From Bremia lactucae (taxonomy: Eukaryota > Oomycota > Peronosporomycetes > Peronosporales > Peronosporaceae), in assembly GCF_004359215.1 (NCBI RefSeq), contig NC_090611.1:590915-637392 (forward strand): a stretch of 46,478 nt of DNA. Direction: 5' to 3'. This document shows, piece by piece, positions 23,696 to 32,539 of this stretch; positions within the stretch are counted from its first letter, which is position 1; every line of letters begins with the position of its first letter. The notes beneath the pieces were generated by a model. That model did no database searches. It was not told the origin of the DNA and saw only the letters and a program-made list of their open reading frames with translations. The position numbers were made by a program, and so were the translations under genes.

Positions 23696-24575
23696 CAGTA
23701 ATGGAGCCCCGAGTACTCAGGTGGCAGCTCGAGCTCCTAGCCTCAAAGTGATACATACTCACTTCAATGCCACCACCATGCGCGACGATTCGAGACTGAT
23801 AATTATCAGTCTCATCGTTGCTGGAGTTAAACGACCACTTCGAGCGTTGTTGGATTCGGGTGCATCCAACAACTTCTTTCGAGCATCGTGTTTGTCTATT
23901 CTCCCGTCTACAATTACGGTTCGAGAAGGTCCAGGTGACATCGTTGTCAAACTTGCTGATGGACAACCACAGCGTGTCCCGCGTAAAACAGTGGTTTTGC
24001 CGTACACGTTTGACGGCTTCCAAAGTAATGACGAATTTCTGGTGTACGAGATGAATTATGCATTCGATTGCATCTTGGGGATACCGTGGCTGTCACGGTA
24101 TCAGCCGACGATAGACTGGCTACCTCGGTCCGTCAAACGACGAAGCGGTTACGACGTAAGTGAAATTTTCACTCATCTGTTGGTTGCGCCATCCGATTGG
24201 CCTCACGTCAGGGTCGTGAACGAACTCGCCACGACTAGAAGTCAGCACAGAGAGAGCGATGGCCCTCTGTGTCCGGTATGTTCAGTCACACTGATAGAAC
24301 CACAAAACGAGGCGGTCGAACAGGGGTTCCCGCACACACGGACATCGGTCGAGCAGGGGTTCCCGCGTACAACTACGTCGGCCGAGCAGAGGCTCCCGAT
24401 CAACATCGAGGCGGTCGAGCAGGGACTCCCGCATACACACACAACGGACGAGCAGAGGCTCCCGATTGTAACCGAGGTGGTCGAGCAGAGGCTCCCACAT
24501 ACATCTGAGGCGGTCGACGACGAGCTCCCGCCTCTTATCGACGGGAATGAACGGACTGCGGATTCTCAAATGTGA
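23660..24575 (+). CDS. gypsy element A retropepsin and linker
   Basis: Read in -1 relative to gag, the frame gives a short lead-in, [16 protein letters not shown] with the catalytic DSGAS, the flap region ([13 protein letters not shown]) and [17 protein letters not shown]. This aspartic protease would cut the Gag-Pol polyprotein. The last third is a linker of about seven 12-residue repeats around VEQGFP/VEQRLP (about 24310-24530). The frame stops at 24573-24575, and the next pol frame begins at 24572 in another phase; whether that step is natural or damage is unclear. Confidence 0.75.
24310..24535 (+). repeat. 36-bp tandem repeats in the protease-RT linker
   Basis: About seven units of roughly 36 bp encode VEQG-x-P-HT or close variants, giving a Glu/Gln/Pro/Thr-rich spacer. 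The related element at 31106-36481 has a 120-bp duplication in the same linker, so length change here seems tolerated. Confidence 0.75.
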
Positions 24576-25237
24576 ACGCCGTGGTGGAGACAGAGCTCCC
24601 ACGTCTAGCGGGGGGTACTTCATCCTCCAGCGACAGCGACGTTCCAGCCTCGAGCAGTGGCTTAAGACGCACGAGAAAGCGTAAACGCAAGAAAGGTGCA
24701 CGCCGGTCGCCAAGACGACGGAATTCTCGCTCAAGCGCCGTTGAAGATGATACTGTATGGACGGAATCCGTATGTGCGCTTAATTATGTGGAAGGGTCTT
24801 CACATCGCGGCCGCTACGTTGAGGTAGCGAGCCCTCCGTGCACTGTTGCAGAGATCACATCTCTATTAGCCCTACCATGGAAAGATTTCCTTCACGACCT
24901 CAAGGCCGGCGACATCGAGCAAGTGTGCATCATATCAGCCGCCGAAGCAGCTAGTGGAGAAGTTCTGGAGGCTCGCCCAAAGAGCGCTGAGCCCAAATCA
25001 GCGCGCGAAGAACGTTTCGTGGCACAGTCTTGGGAAGCCCTTCGTGCTTCGGGCAACCCTGTCTATGATATCGCGCGTGACTATGCCGACATCTTTCCGG
25101 AGAAAATCCCCGCTGAGCTTCTAGCGGATCGTGGTGTGCGACACGAGATCGATCTCGTGCCAGGATCGAAGTATTGCGTGACGCGGCAGTGGCCGCTACC
25201 GCGTGACCAAGTCATCGCAATTGATAAATTTTTTTAG
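24572..25237 (+). pseudogene. gypsy element A pol, start of reverse transcriptase
   Basis: After a Ser/Arg-rich linker (GLRRTRKRKRKKGARRSPRR) and a MEILKGDIEQVC-type spacer, the RT N-terminus appears: YADIFPEKIPAELLADRGV, then HEIDLVPGSKYCVTRQWPLP. A run of T near 25230 puts a stop in the frame (DKFF then stop), where the relative near 1285 continues. The assembly gap at 25250 ends the view, so the rest of pol is unknown. Confidence 0.75.
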
Positions 25238-25249
25238 GGCCGCCGTAAG

Positions 25250-25349
25250 NNNNNNNNNNNNNNNNNNNNNNNNNNNNNNNNNNNNNNNNNNNNNNNNNNN
25301 NNNNNNNNNNNNNNNNNNNNNNNNNNNNNNNNNNNNNNNNNNNNNNNNN
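25250..25349. other. Assembly gap (100 N)
   Basis: A run of exactly 100 N is probably a scaffolding gap of unknown real length. Orientation changes across it: plus-strand pol before, minus-strand integrase after. The rest of element A, including its 3' LTR, is not visible. Confidence 0.95.
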
Positions 25350-25395
25350 GTTCAGGAGCGCTGCTGAACAACGGATCGGGGATCTCGTTAGTCAA

Positions 25396-25968
25396 TTATC
25401 GCGACTGACTTAGTACATAATAGTACTTTTCACCCACTTTAAAGCGGTCATTATTCTTTCGACCATTTCGGTCCGCATATTCTTTTTGCTTGTCCTGTCT
25501 GTGCGCTTGCGATCGCGTCACGGATTCTCGTGTTATGGCTAATCGCTCATCCACAAAGCGTTGAGCCTCGCTCACGCTTTTAGCATCAAACTCGCCTATG
25601 ACACCGCCGAGAGGTTGGTCATAGGACGTAGTTTTATTTAACACTGCTAAATTGGCAGGGTCACTAGGGCAAGTTTCAGTCGTTGAGATAATACCCTCGC
25701 GGGTCATTGTGATACTGACAAAACTATGTCCCTCTTTCGCACCGAGCATAGTAAGGGGCCCTCTCCCACTAAGACTCGGGCTGCGCTTAAACGAGACTGG
25801 CGTCCGAGGATGGCGCAGTCCGTTAATATAAAACGGTGTCTCACCCGTACTGGCGTGGGCACTGTTTTTTATAGCGGACTCCACAAAGAGCAATTGCTTA
25901 CTCCATTCTTTGGGAGTTGCTAAAGTGCGGAAGGCATCCGCCACAACTCGATTGGCACGTTCTGTTTG
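25396..25968 (-). pseudogene. gypsy integrase C-terminal fragment
   Basis: Minus-strand translation begins QTERANRVVADAFRTLAT, with the catalytic Glu of the integrase core, then SAIKNSAHASTGETPFYING and LRHPRTPVSF. A helical segment (ESVTRSQAHRQDKQKEYADR) and NDRFKVGEKYYYVL follow and end at a stop at 25396. Close relative: 33587-34384. The core upstream of QTER is cut off at the join with the LTR fragment at 25967. Confidence 0.8.
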
Positions 25969-26331
25969 TGGTCGCCGCCAGAAACAAATCTGGCGACCAA
26001 AATCTATTTTTTTTAATTAGCTAGGGTAAGGTTTTTAGATTTAAATATTCAAATAAAATCCAGTTCCCTTTTTGATCTTAAAGCGTTAAGTGCCTTCCTA
26101 AGGCTTGCGCATTGATCTGTAAGTGATAAAAGCCTTTCTAAGGTATATCCTCTTGGGCACTAGTTGCCACTTGGTTCTACGAACCCCTGAATCCCTTGAA
26201 CTAGGATTCCTTAAGCTCTGATAGCTTGTACGACTCCCTGAGTTGTTAAACCCATTAGTTCAATAGAACTAAGTGACTCTCTGAGTCTGAAAGTCTTCCT
26301 CTGACTTTAGGAGCGAGGTAGCTCCGCTACA
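25967..26331 (+). repeat. LTR fragment, family D, 3' part
   Basis: It matches positions 36122-36481 of the 3' LTR at 35998-36481, from TGTGGTCGCC to CTCCGCTACA, over nearly the whole length. The first 120-odd bp of the LTR are missing. It starts with a self-complementary segment (GGTCGCC-GCCAG...CTGGC-GACC). Confidence 0.88.
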
Positions 26332-26429
26332 AGCGGAGTGAACTGCGTATCTTTATTTACCATCGCCTCAGGAGGGTATTTTACAGAGCTAGCTAAACCA
26401 CTAACTTTCACGCATGAATGTAGATGTAT

Positions 26430-26875
26430 TGTAACGGGGTGTATTGTTACATGAAATTAACACTTAAAGGTTGTTAATTAATATATTATCTAAAAGGTAG
26501 ATAATATTTGGAGAATGTTACTTTACATGGTAATGTTCTGAGAGCTTGTCCATTAGTAGATATAGACCATTATATCTATTTTTCTCCGCGGTCCAGTCAG
26601 CGCTGGACGCGCGCAAAGAGAGAGACAGATAAGACTATATTACATGTTTTGTATTAGTTTATAATTAAGTTAGTATTAAATACAGAGGAAGAGAAGAACA
26701 TGAATATATATTAAATACAGTTTTTAATTAACCCTCTTTAAAGCAAGTGTTTTAAAGAAAATACTTCCTCTGCACGTACTAGTGTACGTGAAGTGACGTG
26801 AGGCACCACTCGCACTGAGGGCAGTGCGAAGTGGACTTGCACTAAAGCAGTACAAGTCGGCAGTGCCCCGTTACA
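26430..26875 (+). repeat. 5' LTR family B with primer-binding site (26878-26890)
   Basis: It starts TGTAACGGGG and ends CCCCGTTACA; CC then TGGTACCACTTTG follows. It is the only family B LTR here that keeps a primer-binding site, so it sets the sense direction of the family. Confidence 0.88.
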
Positions 26876-27018
26876 CCTGGTACCACTTTGTAGTCTGTCA
26901 AAGGACCACATTTCCGTCATCTACCATGGACAAGTTAAATTAAAATGGGAATACGCATCACGTTTCGCGTGATAGCTACTCTTTTCTAAGTGACATAGAA
27001 AGGAGCGCGGTCAAACGA

Positions 27019-27072
27019 ATGAATTTGACCGTAGGGAATGATGCCATCTTGGCCATGCTGTCCGACACGTGG
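27019..27072 (+). pseudogene. gypsy gag N-terminal fragment
   Basis: ATG 27019 gives MNLTVGNDAILAMLSDTW, matching the gag start at 16130 (MSQTVGRDAILAMLSG). Homology stops after about 17 codons. It ties the 16130 gag to family B LTRs, because it follows the LTR and primer-binding site at 26430-26890. Confidence 0.7.
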
Positions 27073-27693
27073 AGTGTCGCCGGCAACGGCTGTGTAAGTA
27101 AGCCGGTGCGTGTTGTGTATCGATGGGATGACGATCGATGTAAAGCCGGTTAATCTTTAAAAGTTTATCGGATGGTTTATCAGATGATCCATTGAACACA
27201 GAAGGTCCTTATCTTCTGCGTATACTTTCTTTATGTCATCAAACAAGGTCGATGACGGAACACTTATGAAAAAGGCTAAAAAATAAAAATGGAGCGATTT
27301 GACCCGTCTTGAAACACGGACCAAGGAGTCTAACATGTGTGCAAGTATTAGAGTGTGAAAACCCCAGCGCGTAATGAAAGTAAAGGATAGCGTAAGTTAT
27401 CTTAGGTAGAAAATGCAGCGGGCTCGTCCTGCGGTGTGGCACTATCGACCGAGTTCTTGAAGTCTCGGACTTGGTCTTTCGTCAATTAGAGCAAGTACCG
27501 AAAGCTAGTGCAGCATTCTAACAATAGTAGAAGTTCATCGAGGAGATCGATGTTGACACCTCAACAACACGTACTATAGGTTTACTCACTGTTCGTTACT
27601 CTGAGATGTAATATCATTGATTTGCTAGAAGCGAAAACTATGAGACGGAGTTGGTCCAGTACTCTTGAATATTACGTTTTTCTTGATACCAGA
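27073..27693. other. Unassigned sequence
   Basis: No recognisable coding or repeat structure was seen beyond scattered short open frames. It may be decayed retroelement DNA, since it follows a truncated gag. Confidence 0.4.
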
Positions 27694-27922
27694 TATGTGT
27701 AATTCCTATTTTATTAAAAGACATATATTGACATCAAGTGTCGAATTTCTTGGCGCTCAGAAATCATTCCATGCCACATACTCATCTTCCCTTTCTGTAA
27801 TATGTTTCTTAGGCTGCTCTGAATGTCGTCCACACTCCATGTGACGCTTGTTTAGCTTCAGACAATATGGACGGTAGGCTTACAAACTTTAGGTCGACTG
27901 AAAAGAAATCACTTCTTCGAAC
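27694..27922 (+). repeat. Direct repeat R1
   Basis: It is about 80-85 percent similar by eye to 28824-29066, sharing TCAGAAATCATTCCATGCCA and GGCTTACAAACTTTAGGTC. The minus strand of R1 has a protein-like tail, RHSEQPKKHITEREDEYVAW, that could end the zinc-finger frame next to it. Confidence 0.8.
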
Positions 27923-28310
27923 CCCTTACTCCAGAGGCATTGTCGACATAAATGACGTTTAGCAATTGGGTTGCCATTTTCACATTGGCAGCAATATGCG
28001 GCTAACTCTGGTTCGCACTGCTGATAATGATCGCCAGTTATCATTTGCAACTTGGTAAGTGTCTGATTTCCCAAAAACGAAAGAACTTCTTCGTGAATTC
28101 TCTCGTTAAGAATGCAAAACCGATACGAGCAGGTCTTCTCAGCTTTACTTTGATTACCAACGAAGCTCATGATGCATTTCTTTTGATGGCGAGAGATGCC
28201 TCGTGTGGTGAATATCTTGGAGCTTTCGCGGGAAGCGCATTTGAGGATTCACTAGTCATCAAAACAAAACTTTTTGTACGGGGAAGTCGGACTTGCTCTG
28301 CTCACCTTTA
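27880..28310 (-). pseudogene. Zinc-finger-like protein fragment, unknown family
   Basis: The minus strand reads C-x8-FTTRGISRHQKKC (C2H2-like) near 28230-28190, then an open frame through SYRFCILNERIHEEVLSFLG and a Cys-rich part, CEPELAAYCCQCENGNPIAK with HLCRQC, to a stop at 27889. It continues past the stop into R1 in protein-like sequence. No start codon or promoter is evident. It could be a piece of a host gene or of a transposon's accessory gene. Confidence 0.45.
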
Positions 28311-28316
28311 ACTTGA

Positions 28317-28459
28317 GGAATGTCTAGACCCAACCAATGTTTTTGCTAAAGGGAATGCCTAGACCCAGTAGCAAACGGTATTATGTTTAGCCAATCAAAA
28401 TACTTCAATTTTAGACGGGGTAGGTTTAGCAAAAACCCTGGTTGGGTCAAGCCATTCCC
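28317..28459. mobile_element. Small inverted-repeat element (MITE-like)
   Basis: Arms at 28317-28350 and 28424-28459 are inverted copies, about 80 percent matched, containing GACCCAACC and TTTTTGCTAAA. A further partial copy of the arm start (GGGAATGCCTAGACCCAG) follows the left arm. TTAA occurs near both ends but not at matching distances, so the target duplication is unproven. Confidence 0.55.
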
Positions 28460-28539
28460 TTAATTGAAACTCGTTCTTTTTCGAAAGTTGCAGTGATGGT
28501 ATTTGACCGCTCGTATTTTAATTAATTGCCATCCGTATT

Positions 28540-28746
28540 CATCTTAGCGACGAATTGATAATGACCAAACATTTACGCTCTGTGGAAGCTGAAGACCTTA
28601 TAGATGAAAATGGTCTGCTGAGAGATGGCTACAATTACTCACAGCACATGAAGGAGATGGGACAGGATAAATTTAACTCGGCTACGAGCCGCTTTGATGC
28701 TGGCGAGGAGGCTAAGGAGTTGGTTAAGATTTTAGGGAAATATTAA
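28540..28746 (+). pseudogene. LTV1-like gene fragment
   Basis: The open frame from 28555 encodes LIDENGLLRDGYNYSQHMKE followed by GQDKFNSATSRFDAGEEAKE to a stop at 28746. It resembles the Asp-rich, YDY-QHL-containing segment of the 40S assembly factor LTV1. The start is preceded by a possible splice acceptor (TTCATCTTAG at 28533-28542). Only about 65 codons are present, between direct repeats R1 and R2, so it looks like a captured or stranded exon. The LTV1 assignment rests on a short motif. Confidence 0.4.
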
Positions 28747-28823
28747 TTTTTCACTCCTAAATTAATATTTCTAAAACTTTTCATGCTAATATCGCCTGTG
28801 TAACTTTCGACTCGTAAATACAT

Positions 28824-29066
28824 ACGTGTGAAATTACTATTTTATCAAATAACAAATATTAACATCAAGTGTCAAATTTTTGGCCTTCAGAAATCATTCC
28901 ATGCCACATGCTCATCTTTCCTATGTGTAATATATATTTCTGAGGCTGTTCTAAATGTCGTCCACCAATCATGTGAAGCTTGTTTAACTTCAGACAACAT
29001 GGACAGTAGGCTTACAAACTTTAGGTCATCGTGTCGGCAACGGACTGAATCACTTCTTCGACACTA
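28824..29066 (+). repeat. Direct repeat R2
   Basis: Second copy of R1, same orientation, ending about 10 bp before the OTU right half. R1 and R2 are about 1.1 kb apart and enclose the zinc-finger fragment, the small inverted-repeat element and the LTV1-like piece. Confidence 0.8.
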
Positions 29067-29075
29067 CTAATCCCG

Positions 29076-29508
29076 TCTGTAATGTAATTTTTGCACGAAT
29101 CGGAGAATATTATGAAGAACAAACAAATTTATAAAGAAATTGCCGGAGCTGGAAACGAATGTGAAGTCGAAAGAATGTTGAATTTGGTGATATGGTAAGA
29201 CGGATGATGCGGATTGGATCACTGGATGTACTTTTCCGGTTTCGGTCATGTTCTAGCGAACTGTTATGGCCGGCCAATGCACTTCTTCAGTGCAGAGCAG
29301 ATGATCACATTTTTCCCACATAGAATAGGTTTGACAGCATGGCCTGTGTATTTGTTGATGGAAACCACTTTGTACCGATTTTTAGTAGGCCAAATTCTCC
29401 TGTACCTCCCATTCCATGTAACTGGAAACGGTTTGCATCAGTGAAGGCCCAGATTTGGGAGAAACCGTTGGAAGCACGAATTAGAACATTTGTCAGCGTA
29501 GTGTTTTA
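29076..29508 (+). pseudogene. MULE OTU domain, C-terminal half
   Basis: In changing frames the plus strand encodes CNVIFARIGEYYEEQTN, KEIAGAGNECEVERML, LDHWMYFSGFGHVLANCYG and then ACVFVDGNHFVPIFSRPNSP with the catalytic His of OTU proteases (NHFV). It ends VSVVF at 29506-29508. The first codons continue the truncated OTU domain at 22290 in the same phase across the shared TGTAATG. The 29595-29614 terminal repeat follows 86 bp downstream. Confidence 0.75.
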
Positions 29509-30032
29509 ATTGAAGAAGCCCTTCCGGTCTTTTATTTTTTTTATGGCCAGTATTTTAAACATTATTTTTTGTGATGGCTGCATTTAATAAAATGTTGGTG
29601 GGTGGAAACAGCAAATTATTATATTTAAGTCTTTCGCACAAGTAGTTTCATAGTCCTGCATCACAATATACAAATATTCACAGCAACTCATTGCTCAACG
29701 CCCATAGCGCGCATCTAGAAGCGATTGCCGAGGTTGGTCTAATGGCCTTTGTTACGGGTTGTCCCGTAACACAAGTAGTATTGCCCAAAAGAGTAATAAT
29801 TAACACTATGTTCTATCAAAAGAAATAAACAAAGAAGTACCAATACCTTTTTAATTATTTGACTTAATAGTTTCAATATTACCAAAACAAATTGGTTAAC
29901 TCGACGCAATAAGTCATTAGTTCTATTTTTTATGGGATCGATTAATTAAAATATAAATCAACCCCGCCAATCGTTACAAGACACGATTGTGCGGTGCGCA
30001 AGGAGGCGCCATACAGAGTTTATTTGTTTTTA

Positions 30033-30747
30033 GAGAAATTACACAGAATAGGATACTATTTATCGGAAATTCGCAGAATAGGACACTATTTTATTCACAG
30101 GATATAACTTTTTTTTTCGCCAACCATAAGAGGGAACAAACTACTGCCCTCTTCCCCAGTGATCACATATGAGCTTCCCGACAAGTTCTCCTATTGTGCC
30201 CAATCTGCTCAACTAAAAATGTGTGCTCAATCTAGGATCTCCGAGATTTCTCGAGCGAATTTTGGCATGAATGCTGATCTTGCACCTGACTGATCCGATA
30301 TTGTTCATTTTTTTGTGGAAGGATATGCGGGCATATACAGGACAATCGTCGCCTGAACACTCGAGATAGGTTCTGGTTTTGTTTTTGTCGGAGACTTTGA
30401 AGCTGACGTGATCTTTAGCTGCCTGTGATCGAATGGCCATCACTGCTTCATCCATGGTAGCGAAGGATAGTCCTTTAAAGCCGGCACGTTGGGAGTGATG
30501 GTAGGTGTCATGACATCTGGTTAAGGTTTCTGTGGAAGAAGGAGGTTTGGAGCGATGGGAAGAGTGATTTCGAGGGAAGATGTCTCGGGGATGATCTTCC
30601 GAGACTGCGAGAGGGAACTTTAGGGGATTTCCTTGCATCGCTCGCAAGGCTCAGATCAAAAAGACTAAATAGTGTCCTATCCTGTGAATAAAAAAGTGTC
30701 CTATTCTGCGAAATCCGATAAAAAGTGTCCTATTCTGTATAATTTTC
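30033..30747. mobile_element. Non-autonomous MULE, 715 bp, with 9-bp target duplication
   Basis: TTGTTTTTA at 30024-30032 is repeated at 30748-30756, a perfect 9-bp duplication typical of Mutator-like elements. Terminal inverted repeats of about 70 bp contain the motif CAGAATAGGA twice each, with a CACAGGATA variant inward, a likely transposase-binding array. One reading frame (30213-30647, minus) is inside. Confidence 0.9.
30213..30647 (-). CDS. MULE/FAR1-type DNA-binding protein, no catalytic domain
   Basis: A 144-residue frame starts at ATG 30647. The second half reads MDEAVMAIRSQAAKDHVSFK, then VSDKNKTRTYLECSGDDCPV and YARISFHKK, resembling the N-terminal zinc-containing DNA-binding domain (WRKY-GCM1 fold) of MULE transposases. 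The frame ends where such proteins would go on to a DDE domain, so no transposase activity is expected. An intact frame inside a short element could act as a binding-only competitor or be a relic; this is inference. Confidence 0.6.
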   Translation of the reverse strand: MRAMQGNPLKFPLAVSEDHPRDIFPRNHSSHRSKPPSSTETLTRCHDTYHHSQRAGFKGLSFATMDEAVMAIRSQAAKDHVSFKVSDKNKTRTYLECSGDDCPVYARISFHKKMNNIGSVRCKISIHAKIRSRNLGDPRLSTHF

Positions 30748-31105
30748 TTGTTTTTAATGTAATAAAGTCAGTAGTAGATAAAAGATCGTTATGTAGGAGC
30801 TTAAAAAATAATACAGTTTTACTTTTTCTCGATTCTAAAGCCTTAGAACTAACCTTTGGTAGCTAAGACTACTTAGCTACCTGTAATCTTCCTATGCACG
30901 TCGTGTACGGAAGTGACCGAGCCACTCCACCTTCACTGTAACCAGTTTAGATGTCTAGTATTATTAACAGTACTAGCAAAGGGTCCCCGTTACAGCCAAT
31001 TAAGAGAACTGTCACGATACTACTGCAATATTATCATGTGTGGTGATATTAGCAGTAATATCCCAAGAAACATTCTATAATATTCCTCTTAGAGGTTATA
31101 ATAAT

Positions 31106-31240
31106 TGTAATGGGGCACACATCGGTTGGAGTACCGTTGCTGTGGTACATTTACTTTATGGGTTTTGTACCCTTTTATCTATTTTTTTAAATTCGTTAGT
31201 TACTTAAAACCCATTTATTATGGGTAACAAATGTGGTCGC
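31106..31240 (+). repeat. 5' LTR of element D, truncated
   Basis: TGTAATGGGG through ATGTGGTCGC matches the first 133 bp of the 3' LTR at 35998; the match ends exactly at TGTGGTCGC. The rest of the LTR, primer site and gag are deleted; sequence continues with the last codons of gag. Confidence 0.88.
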
Positions 31241-31302
31241 AATTCGCGTAAAGCTCGAAAGAGCTCCAACTCCGACCTATACCAGAGATCTGGTACGGTG
31301 CG

Positions 31303-31343
31303 GGAAAACGTCGATACCCAGTAGGTGCGGGGCGCCCTACTGG
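31303..31343 (+). promoter_or_regulatory. Candidate -1 frameshift signal (element D)
   Basis: G-GAA-AAC (31303-31309) is in the gag frame, followed by an 8-nt spacer (31310-31317) and the hairpin CCAGTAGG / CCTACTGG from 31318. The hairpin is the same as at 23670, and the in-frame UAG is at 31322-31324. Protease is in the -1 frame and open through the hairpin. Confidence 0.7.
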
Positions 31344-31923
31344 GGAAGACCTAGGCTCTATTAAACCTCTAGGAGGTGAGAATAAACAGAACCTAGCCCC
31401 AATTAGCTTCGTGCTTAATGGCACTGGGCGTGAGTACAAGCCTGGCTTGCTAGTCGCTCAAGCGACTGTAAAGGGCTTTGATAAGCCATGGTCAACTTTA
31501 ATTGACTGAGGAGCGTCTTGCAATTATGCTCGACGCCTTTCCCTTGAAGGAAGTCAATAGTACGTTGAGGCGCTTAAAGCGCATGAAGGTGATACAGTCA
31601 CTGTTCGCTTAGCAACTGGGACTCGTGTCAGTGTTCCCAAAGGTCCTTCGAGCTAAGGTATAAAGTTTCTGGAATTTGACAGTATGGAACGCTGTCTCGT
31701 CCTTGATTTGGATTCGAGGTATGATCTCATCCTTGGTATGGCCTGGTTAAAACACCATGAGCCATCGATCGATTGGAGGTCTAATACCTTAGGCGCCACG
31801 CGCAATGTACCTAGCAAAGTTTTGATGAGTCATGAGCCCACCTTTGCTAGGCAACAAAAGCGCTATTGGCGCGGATCATTGAATGAGTCTGTCAGTGTTT
31901 TAGACATTGGCATGTCTGAGTAA
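31325..31923 (+). pseudogene. gypsy element D retropepsin
   Basis: Read in the -1 frame, the sequence runs from the hairpin through LLVAQATVKGFDKPWSTLID to a TGA, then GASCNYARRLSL. The stop replaces the Ser of the DSGAS-type active site (TCA to TGA is the simplest change). The C-terminal half is open (MERCLVLDLDSRYDLILGMA, then WLKHHEPSIDW) to the stop at 31921-31923. Confidence 0.8.
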
Positions 31924-32066
31924 ATAAACTCAAATGTTAAAAACATTAATCCTGAGCCCGACTCAGCAGAAGTAAGTGGAACAGCACGTACTCCGCCGAG
32001 TGACACTCCTTGTAATAACGATTCACTGAATGCTGAAAGCATTGTTGGTCTAAGTCCGAATCATCA

Positions 32067-32306
32067 AGGGTGCAATATCTCTGAGATAGGTGGAGTGGCA
32101 CGTCTAATTCCACCGAGTATTGTCGGCCGAGGTGGCATCATACTGAGTGTCAGTAGTGAAACTGTTGGCGGTTAACCAGGACCTCAAGAATGCAATATCC
32201 CTGAGATGCGTGGAGTGGCACGTCTAAGTCCACCTAGTGTGGTCGGCCGAGGTGGCACCATACTGAGTGACAATAGTGACACTATTGGCAGTTCGCCAGG
32301 GCATTT
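32067..32306 (+). repeat. 120-bp tandem duplication in the protease-RT linker
   Basis: Two copies start at about 32067 and 32187 and share GGAGTGGCACGTCTAA, GTCGGCCGAGGTGGCA and ATACTGAGTG. Divergence is about 15-20 percent by eye, so the duplication is not fresh. Confidence 0.85.
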
Positions 32307-32539
32307 TAGGTCAAACCCTCCTAATGCACGTGAAGCGACACGTCACCATGTATTGTATAGAACCAATACAGGCTGGAAAACCCGGGGACGTGAATGTCCC
32401 GGCCTCTAAGAGGCGTATTGTTTCCACTCCAAGACAGCGTGGACACGAAGCGTGTATACCCTCACAAAGTGATACGAGTGAGCAAGTACATACGCTTGTA
32501 AATGGCGTAACCGGTAACATCTAGACGCATTTTTGGCGC

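Larger units (their letters stand above)
20525..29614 (+). mobile_element. MULE with OTU domain, split by nested insertions
   Basis: The left terminal repeat (20525-20544) and the right one (29595-29614, inverted) match at about 18 of 20 positions, starting TTGCTRTTTCCACCCA. Between them are a MULE transposase with the start of an OTU domain (20606-22298), about 6.8 kb of inserted elements, and the rest of the OTU domain (29076-29508). No target-site duplication is evident. A second, poorer copy of the terminal motif sits at 20504-20520. Confidence 0.65.
29750..30994 (+). repeat. LTR, interrupted by a nested MULE
   Basis: It starts with a perfect 9-bp palindrome, TGTTACGGG-TTGT-CCCGTAACA, and ends CCCCGTTACA. 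Near the end, CTTCCTATGCACG and the following GTGTACGG resemble the 3' part of family B LTRs, so the sense is plus. Without the 724-bp insertion and duplication it would be about 521 bp. The flanks GCCTT and GCCAA do not match as a target duplication. Confidence 0.65.

Noticed and set aside
23544..24734. Minus-strand frames of 159 and 150 codons opposite element A protease and linker
   Set aside because: They mirror the protease and its linker repeats. Unlike the 3'-end antisense frames they are not coiled-coil or acidic, do not recur elsewhere and do not start near an LTR.
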